From Sarcophilus harrisii (lineage: Eukaryota; Chordata; Mammalia; Dasyuromorphia; Dasyuridae), in the NCBI RefSeq assembly GCF_902635505.1, contig NC_045432.1:72485823-72549822 (forward strand): a stretch of 64,000 bases of DNA, given 5' to 3'. The translations under genes and the position numbers were made by a program. Within the stretch, counting starts at the first letter, position 1. Each line of letters starts with the position of its first letter. Shown here piece after piece: positions 47,501 to 57,200 of this stretch. Below the pieces are notes generated by a model. The model searched no databases, was not told where the DNA came from, and saw nothing but the letters and a program-made list of their open reading frames with translations.

Positions 47501-50500
47501 AGAGAGGTTGTGGTCTGCTTTGAAAGAAGAGATTCCCACAATGTCAAAAATGACAACAACAATGCTACCGCTGATCCTTCTTATATCCATCATCCATACA
47601 CTGGGGAGAAGTGTCCTTCTTAAGAATTGTACCCACTTCATACATTCCCTTTTGCCAGAATCTTCATCTAAAATTGAGGCTGCATTCATCATAAGGACAA
47701 CCCTGGAATAGGGACCCAGGGATGTATGGGATATCTCTGGTTCAGTGGCCAACCCAACTCTGTGCAGAGAGACTTCCCACCAGGCTTGTTACAGAGTTAG
47801 AAATTGTTTAGCTCCAGCAGACTGGTAATACTGACTTGAAACCACTCAGAGGCTCTACTTCATGGGATGCTCGTGGGGACAGCACCTAGTAAAATCATAA
47901 AGGGCTGTCCAAATGATCGTGAATAGCTCAGCACTGTCCAGGCTCACAAGCATAAAACTGCCTTCAAGGGCAGAGAAGTAATTTGTTCAAGGTGGAAAAG
48001 AAACAAAAACTAACCCTCTGAAACAAGTGAAGAGAAAGTAAAAAGTGTTCCTAGGGTGGGACTGCCCATTGCAGTGAGAGCACAGAAGGCTTGATCAAAA
48101 TTTGATCTTCTAACAAAGGGAAAGGAGGGTGGATGTTACTCGTCTGAATAAGGGAGAGCTAAGACCACTGGCTCAGGGTTACAGGGAGACCAATTTCTGT
48201 CAGCCAGAGCTCTTGAATGAACAGGATTCTCCTTAGAAGTTTTGAACATTCCCCATAAACTAGAAAGATTTGAACAGCGGCTGATAGCCCTTAGTTTGTT
48301 CAATGAGCATATTGTCAGGGAGATGTCGTAGGAAGAATTGTCTTGGGAGAGGGGTTTTCCTGGGTGTTCAGATGGTTGATCGTTGTGCTCAGCCTGCCCA
48401 GGTGAGGTGGCACGGTGGAGCAGAGCATTGTGGGTAACAGGTTCTTTTCTTTTTGTCCTTCAGTGCAGTGTTCTTTATAGCCTGAAAAAACTGGTGCAGA
48501 ACTGGCTGTTATGGCATACTTCAGAGGTCAACAAGAATCCCACACACGGCACTTGTCTGTAAGTCTTTCCCCGACCCACCAGAAGGGATGCTGGAGATTG
48601 AGGGAGGGAGGTCTGACTGTCCCCAGCCAGGATTGGTGCCCAAGGCTTCGAGTTGCTTAGTGATACATTGTAAATATGTTTTCCCAGCAGTTTCCCGTCT
48701 TGCCCTACAGTCTTTTGGCATAAGTTACTTTTGTTGTTCCTATTACATAAAGAAACAGTGCTTCTTTTAGTCTTAAATGATGTTAAAGTTCTGTGACAAT
48801 CAAGTTAAAAGCCTAGGATCACACTGACTTGCACTGGTTCTTCATTTCCATTGGGTTAGGCCAGTGTGAATAAACTCAATTCTGGTTATAGAAGACCCTC
48901 CAGGCCATTCTGGCTGTTGTTCTGCCTTATTTTGGTCATAGCCTCTTTAATTTGCTCACTGAGAATAGCAAGTATTACCTGGGATATGCTTAATTCTCCA
49001 GGTAATAGAAAGAGATTTTTGAGATTTTGTTACGTGAAATAGGTTTGTCCTTTTAGCTAAAGTCTTCTGGGATCCTGTGAGCATCCTTCCCATTCCCCGC
49101 AGAGGGAATGCCACTTATGGACTAATGGCCTTGGAATTGGGATTGTTGAGGTCTCTCTTCTGTCAGGGAGATGGCACTCGAGTAGAACTTCCCGGAGGGA
49201 CCTGGTGGAGCCTCTTGTAGGGCTTTGCCAAAAGTCTTCTATCTGGAGCTCATTTGGGCACTACTTAGCACCTGCACGGACACCTTTGGCACTGTGGTGT
49301 TTTGTACAGGCTCACCTTCCTGTGTTAACTGCACTTTGCCATGCCGTTTCCATCTTCCACTTTAATCTCAACCAATTTGGTCTAAATAGAAGACTAGCCA
49401 TGCTTTGTTTTCAAAACCGAAATTGGTCGGCTTGAGAAGAATGCAGAACATTCTAGTTTCTGATCCTCAGCAGGAAGAGAGAAGCCAAAGACCAGACTAA
49501 ATCACTTTTGAAGTACCTGCCACATCCAGGTCAGTTTGAGTGAAGGTCTTGACAGCTTCGTAACTTAGGAAGTGAAGCGAAAAGGTTGCAGTAACCTTCT
49601 TTTTGTTGTCGTTGAAATTTGTTGTCGTTGCTTTGGACTTTATATAACGTTGATGTAGGATGCGTGAGGGTGGATGGTGATGGTGGCCCGCTGGAGCTGC
49701 CTCGGATTTCCTTGATGTTGAGAAGCTTACTAGTGCAACTTGGCATCTTTGGGGATCACTTGGACTACTGCAGTGAGCTAGGTGACTTGTTTAGGGCCAG
49801 ACAGGCAGTCTGTATCCAAGGTGGCAGAGACCCGAGCCCCAAGCCTTTCCGACTCTGAGATAAATCATCTCCCACTGTATGCTGCCTGCCGCTGTGGCCA
49901 AAAGTAATTCTCCATTCGTTTGAATCTTTGTTAAATTAAACTGTTCATAGTTTACTTTCTGTATCCTTCAGTTCCATTCCTTGTTTTAGTGCATCATAGC
50001 ATATATTTATGCTCTCTTCTCCCATTTCCTGGTTTGGGATCCAGAGCTACTTTCTTGGGTATTTAGTTTCCAGCCTCTTACGGCCATAGTCTGCATGATT
50101 GTTGCATGTTGGTGATGAGTGCTTAGCAAGTATTACCAATGTGCTCAGGGGCTATCCAGATCGCAGGTTGACTCAACAGAGTCGATAGCTTGGGATGATG
50201 GGAACTTCTCGTCCCCTCTTTGTCATCCTGAGTTAAGAACACTCAGTTCCCAGGGTGTGTCCTAAAGACTTATTGGAAGGTCTTTCATGGAGTGTGCTCC
50301 TTATGTTTGCCCTATATAGGAGTACCAAACTCTGGAGTACCAACAAGAAAGTTTTGTAAACTGGCACATACCGACTTTTGTCCCATTCTCTACAGAACAG
50401 CTTGGGAGTTAGAGTTTGGGGAACGCCTGTGTGTGAATTGCTTGCTTTTCTGATTATAGGGACATTACCATTATTGCCCTGAACTCTGTGTCTGAGCTGA

Positions 50501-53500
50501 TCTACTATGTGGGATGGCTGTCCACGATTGCCCTGCGCTTGGAGGATTACAATAGTTTCTTGTTACACTTTATTTTGGATTTCTTTGAGACAGTAAGCAT
50601 CCTGTTCCCTGTGATTATTTCTCATCGTGTCTGTGTGTTTCGATGGTCTGTTATTTAAGTGTTTCTCTGCAATCGCTTGTTCCGGGTGGTGATGGCTCAT
50701 ACGAACATGATTTAAACCAGTTGAAATTTTTAATGGAATATACTTCTGAAGAATTATTTATTTCATGGAAATTAAAAGGGAAATGGATATCTTTTCTTGC
50801 CACAGGATTGATCCTTAGCAAATATGGGATATATTTGCCAACGGCCATTTTTCCTTATTCAGATTCTAAGTTCTCTTAGTTTTAAGTATTCTTGTTTTAG
50901 AGCCTTCCCACTCAATGACATCTCGCCCCTTGCAGTCATAACGTGTCTTCCCCACAGGCAGCATTGGCATGTTTCCAGTCTTTTCTGGAATCCGTTTCTT
51001 CAGGAGAAGTAATCTCGTCTTTGGTCTCATTTGTTTTCTAATGCATCAGACTAGCTAGTTGTTAACATGTACTAGAATGGATTACTTACTATGTGTCACT
51101 CTTCTGTTATCACTAGCCTCTCAGGTAACTTGTTATTTAGCCTTCTGAGAACAGTTCCTTAGCCTAACTATTGACCAGTCAAATAGAAATTTATTAGAAT
51201 ATAATAGAAAATTATTAGGTGAGAGAGAAGGTTTATAGATTCCTATTTTGCCTATGAAGATTGTTGACTTCTGACCTATTGGAATAATTACTTGTAATAT
51301 TGTAATAAACAGGGGCAGCTCGGTGGCACAGTGGATAGAGCACTAGCCCTGAAGTCAGGAGGACCTGAGTTCAAATCTGGCCTCAGACACTTAACACTTC
51401 CTAGCTGTGTGACCCTGGGCAAGACACTTAATCCCAATTGCCTCAGGAATATACATACATACATATATATGTAGTAATAAACAATGAGTAAACACTTTTA
51501 TGCAGATGCTCTTTTTGTTATACTCGATTAAGAACTAGAGAGTATCATCTGATTGTATCTTTGTTCCCTAAAGGTATCTGACATGTATCTCAATTACGGC
51601 CTTCCATTAGTGGTGATGTTTCCACCTGGGGTCTTCTATCCAGCACTAATCACCTCAGATACCATCACCCTGAACCATCTCTGTTATATCATGTACAGGT
51701 ATGTGGCCTTTTCCAAACTCTAAAGGCAATTCCATCTTGATGTATCTGATAATCTATTCATGATTTCTGTTTGCTTTCTGCTGGGGTCTTTTTAATCAGG
51801 GAAAAAGAATGCTATTCTCTGGGATATGGTTGTCCAGCATGGGATGCTGCTGCCACTGATATCTTATAGCGTCGGTGCTGGCTTTGGGATGGATAAATGC
51901 GCTCTGAAAGCCTTGGCAAGTTGTGTATTTTTTTGCTGAGCAGCAGTACTTGAACTTTTTTTTTAATATATTTTTATTGATATCTTTTTGTTTTTATATC
52001 ACCTTTGTTTCTGAATAGTAGCTTCTTCCTGCCCTACCTAGAGAACCATCCATTATCACAAATAATAAAAAAGAAAAAGGGAGAAAATGCACTTGAGAAA
52101 CCCATCGCACCCCAACCCACAGTTCTCTATTTCAGCCAAGAACAGATGGGAGTACATTTCCTCAAGTCTTTGAGGATGAGTTTGGACATTATTGGGTTTT
52201 TGCTTGCTTGCTTGCTTGCTTTATTTCATTATTTCACGGTATATACTGTTTTCTTGGATCTGATTTAGTTTGCTCAGCATCAGAACTTAGTATTCCCATG
52301 CTGTTCTGAATTCTTTGGTTTTTTTCTTTTCCTGACGGCACACTACTGTGCCATTACCACATGTAATTCTCATATGTCACATTCTGTTTAGCCATTCCTC
52401 AGTCAGTAGGCCTCTACTTTGTTTGCACTTTTTTTGCTACCACAAAAAAAAATACTGTTTTGACTATTTGGGGAGAGATGGGGAAGGGAAAGGTCAGCAT
52501 CATGTAGAGTGGCTTCCTGTTCTTTCATTTAAACTTAAATTTTTCTTTTAGAAAATCAAATACTAGATAGCTCATTATTTGAAACGGGGAGCTCCACAAG
52601 AGTCCCAGTACTCCCCATCTGATGGCAGTGTTGTTCCCTTCCCTAAAGAAGGCCACACTTTTTCTTCTCCTAATAAAGTAGATAAAGAATGTGTCAGGAC
52701 CAGCCGTCAGATTGCCTTTGAACTTAAGCTCATGTCTGATCCTCCCGAGGAGTGTAGCAGTCTCAGACCAGGAAGGGAAAAAATGTTAACCAACCGGGTG
52801 CCTGTGTGCCATTACCAGCATTCATCCATGTTACCATCAGCATTTTGGTTTTCCAATTCCGTTGCATTTTGTTGTTTCTGTTAGGTATCGTGTCAACTTG
52901 ACTGCTGCCAAGGAAAATGAATTGCTGCACCAGGAAGCGAAGGTAGATTGGTGCCATCAAATCTCTTATCGTGACTGAGGTGACAAGTGTGACCTTATTA
53001 AGTGTCCTAGATGTATAGGGTGACAGGTGTGTTTGGAAGGGAGGGTGAAAGCTGATTCTCACAACCTGGTTGATGAGCTTTTTTCCCCTGTCCCCTTAGG
53101 AAAGACTGAAGTTCAACAAAGCATACCAAGAGTTTAATGATTATGTGACCTCCTTGGTGGACTGCCTCTGGACATCCACATCCTTGGACAAAGGCCACTA
53201 TCTTTACATAGAGCCTGAGATCCTAGAAAAAACGAAAATAAAGGAAATTAAGAAGAGTTTAAATCTAATTAATCATCCAGCCTTACAGCCTTATTCCGTC
53301 TACTTTCTGCTTCAGGTAAAAGCACATCCTGGATTACTTGCTTTGTGGTGTCTTGAAAACATTTTCTCGCTCCTCACTATCTCATACTCTATTGCTTCGT
53401 CAACAATATCCTTTATTAAAATGGGATACCTTTGAGAGATTGGGACCCCCATGGCGGTAAGAACCCTCAGGGGTCTAGGTTTAGAATAGAGAATAATGTG

Positions 53501-54219
53501 AGGGATTTGTTCCTTTCAGGTATAGCACGAAGCCCATTTTGGAAGTGGCTGCAGAAATGTTTCACTCTTATGTTTGTCTGCCTTGAAATGTCCCCCATCT
53601 CACTGTCTTCTTTGCCACTCTGCCTCCATGCAGCTTTCCTTGATCATTCCTGATGATTTTATTCTCCTTTGAATTCCTCTAATCTAGCTGTCTAGACTCT
53701 AGTCTAGCTCAAGGGAAGTCACCAGATTGTAGGTCTTAGGCTACAAAGACCCCACTTCCAAGCAAACCTAGACCCAGAGGCTGAAGTGAGTGCGCAGTTT
53801 TCCCCTTCTCTTTGATCTCCCCCAGTATTCTTTTGCTTTGGTATTCTCCACAGTTCTTAGTCATTGAAATACACACAGAATTAAATGTAAAAAAGCCAGG
53901 GACTTTCAGGGGTCAGCACAACAGAGTAAGAGGCCCAGGCCACCGATTTGAGGGCCCTGTTGCTGATAGCCTGCCCGAGACTGGGAAATGAGGGCTTCTC
54001 AAGAGTTCAAAGGGGCTGAGAGATTTTTTTAGCTCAGCCCTCTCACTTAAGAAATGAGCCACCAGCCCCAGGTTGGAGAGAGCCTCTTTGCAGGATCTTT
54101 GCTGTGAATCCTGGTTCTGCTACTTCCCTTAGAATTTTGAGCAAGTCATTTGACTTCTTGGGCCTAATTTTCCTTGTCAGTAAAACAAAAGGTTTAAGTA
54201 GATGACCAACAACTCCGCG

Positions 54220-54255
<36 letters not shown>

Positions 54256-57200
54256 ACCCTTTCTGGTTATAAATCCTGTGATTCTATTGCTTTGCCCAGG
54301 TACACCCAACCACTTAGTTAGTGGCCACATTGAGTCTAGAACCCAGATCTCTGAAATACCAGTGCTCTTTCTCCTAAACCATGGTAGCTCTGCCTTCCTC
54401 ACAGGCCCTTAGGTAAATAAGAGTACTTACATAAGGCCCTTCCATGATTTCTCCAGGACAGTAATGACCTGGCCAATTCTGCCCACTTTTCCTCTTGGTT
54501 CCCTCTAGCTTAGTTCCCGATGTCACCTGTCAGGCACCATCTAAAGTAGCAGGGATGTGCTTTGTGCTCACAAAACACTGACGATAAATGGTATATACCA
54601 AGTAACTCATAGATGGCTAAATGCATTGGAAATGAATGAAATGAAATGCCGGCGTGTCGTAAGGCCTGACAGTTATGAAGAATTCAGAGAAATATGGGCA
54701 AACTTGGGTCCCACAGTACCAGGTGTAGAAATGCAAATCAAAGAATGACATATACAGTGATGAAAACGGTCACTTGTAAAGCAAACACCACGGTAAAAAG
54801 GAGCCCATTTGAGGACTCATACAGGTCAGTGCTGGTGCCGTAGTAGCCAGGCTGAAAGAAGCGAGTCTTTACTTTCTGTTAACAAAAGTGGAAAGGAACG
54901 TACATGTACCTGTCACAATTATACCCCTGGGTTTTACAGAGCTGTGATTGGGAATATATCTGGGGAGAGGGGAAAACGTAATTTGAAGAGTTAGAAACGA
55001 TCTGACAGAATAAAATAGATCAGTAAAAAAAGTACCATTTTGAGTTGTAGGCAAACAGACTTTTGGTTTGGTGGGTTTTTTTTTTTTTTCCTGGAAAATC
55101 AAGTTGAAGTTTAATATGTTTAAGGAAGCAGTGTTAGGTGGTTACAGTGGCTAATGCTTTTTTCCAGCACCAGAGGGCACTGTTCTGTAACAAATGGGAA
55201 ACCTACTTTTTGCAGTAGTCAACAGATGCTTTTGTATGGGCTAAGAAAATATTAGGCCTTAATACTAATCAGTCTTTTAAGAGAGTTGCCTTTGAATTTC
55301 AGTCACCCAGAACTTAGCATCTAAATGTCTTAATTCTAGGGGCGGTATAAAAGGTGTGCGGCTTTATTAATAGGGGCTCCTGTTAATTTAATTTTGGTAC
55401 TTTTTAATCAGCCTTGAATAATCCCTGGAGATGGACCAAGTTAACTAGCTTTTCTGTACAAAACTTAGTGGAACAGCTTGGTTAATTAATTTTTCAAAGC
55501 TTCCAAAAATTAGTCACCTCACCAGCAAGCAGTGGGACTTGTTCAAATTTGGGAGGGATCTATGTTTCTGAAGACTTTGTTGTTCCAGGCCCCCTATTTA
55601 ATGATCTACAATCATTTAATAAGCTCTTACTGTGTGCCAAGCATTATGCTAGGTGCTAGGGATACAGCAACAAAAGCGCTAGCAGTCTCTACCTTTAAGG
55701 TACTGAATGTCAAGGAAGACTTCTGTGCCTCTGTATGTGGGAGAGAAAAAATGAAGTATATACCATATAAATACATAGTAATTCAGTGGAAATGGGACAT
55801 TAGCAGCTGGGAGGGAGTAGAGGAAGAAAGGAGAGGGACGCAACTATGAAAGGTCTCATGCTTTAAGTAGGTGGTACTTAAATTGAGCACTAAAGGGAAC
55901 CAGAGAGTTGAAGAGATGACCATGAGGATGGAGGGCAGGGCAGAGGCAACAAAGGTTAGGAGATAGAGTGTTCTAGGTGAGGAAAGAGCAAAGCAGCCCA
56001 CTTTGGCTAGACTGGTAAATGCAGAAAGGTGAGGGATGGAAAGTGATTCTAGAAAGGTGTCTTGGCAAGTACTTTACGTGCCAAAACAAAATTTCTCTTT
56101 GTTCTGGCAGCTGGGAATTACTGCGATTTGAGTTTCACAGGCTGACATGATTAGATCTTTGCTTTAGGAACACGACTGACAACCATGTAGACAGTGGATT
56201 GAAGAGAGGGCCTGTTTGGGAGGCCAGTTAGGGGACTCCTGTAATAGCTCCAGGTGAGAGATGGGGAAGAGCTGTGTTAGCAGAGAGAACAAGATACTCA
56301 AAAGGACAAGACTTGGCAATTGATGGAGACAAAGAAGTTCAGAAATAGAGCTGGTTTTTGTAAAAATCTAAGGAGTTCTCTTCTATGACATCCATTTGAA
56401 ATATTCAAGAGTCATTTGGGGAGGTGGGGCAAGAAATCATGGCGCAGACTAGAGCTTGATCTGAGAAACATCTGTGTAGAGATAATAAGCCAGTGGGTGC
56501 TGATTAGTTCATCAAGAGAGAGCAGGTCCAGGACAGAGCCCTGGGGTCCCCCCGCAGTTAAGGAATGGGATATAAATGATAAAAAGATACAGGGGGAGAA
56601 TCTGGAGAGAGTGAAGGCCCCCAAACACTGAGACTATCCAAGAGACAGAGACCCGAGACAATCTATAAGAGAGAGAGAGACAGAGAGTGGGAATGAGTGC
56701 TAGAGTTCAATCAAGAATGATGAGAGTTAAGAAAAAGCCATTAGATTTGGCAGTTAGTAGGTTATTGATGACCTTGGAGAGAACAGTTTCATGTCAAGTG
56801 GTACAAATGGAAAGAAAATTGCAGAGGGTTGAGGAGTAAGGAAAGGAAGTAGGGGCAATATAGATAATTTTTTTTTTCTAAGACTTCAGCTCTGAAAGAG
56901 AAAAGAGGTATATAGAAATAAAGTAAGAGAAGATGGAAGGGATAAAAGGGTCGAGTGAAGGTTTTTTAAAGATTAAAGTGATGTAGGCTTTTTTGTATGG
57001 ATCAGAAAATAAACCTAGGAAAGATAGAAAATTAAAGAGAGGGAGTTATAATGGCAGCAGGCATGGAAAGGTAATAGGATCGAGTGTGCAGGTCAAAGGG
57101 TTGGCCTTGACAACAAGTGCTGCCTTTTCATCAGACTAATGGAGGAGAAAATAGAGGATGATGTTAAGGGGGGGAGAGGGGGATTAAGATGTAGAAAAGT

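Noticed and set aside
52579-52884. Open frame just before exon 18 that could extend the exon
   Set aside because: The acceptor at 52884/52885 and phase match human CENPI exactly; the upstream frame has no homology.
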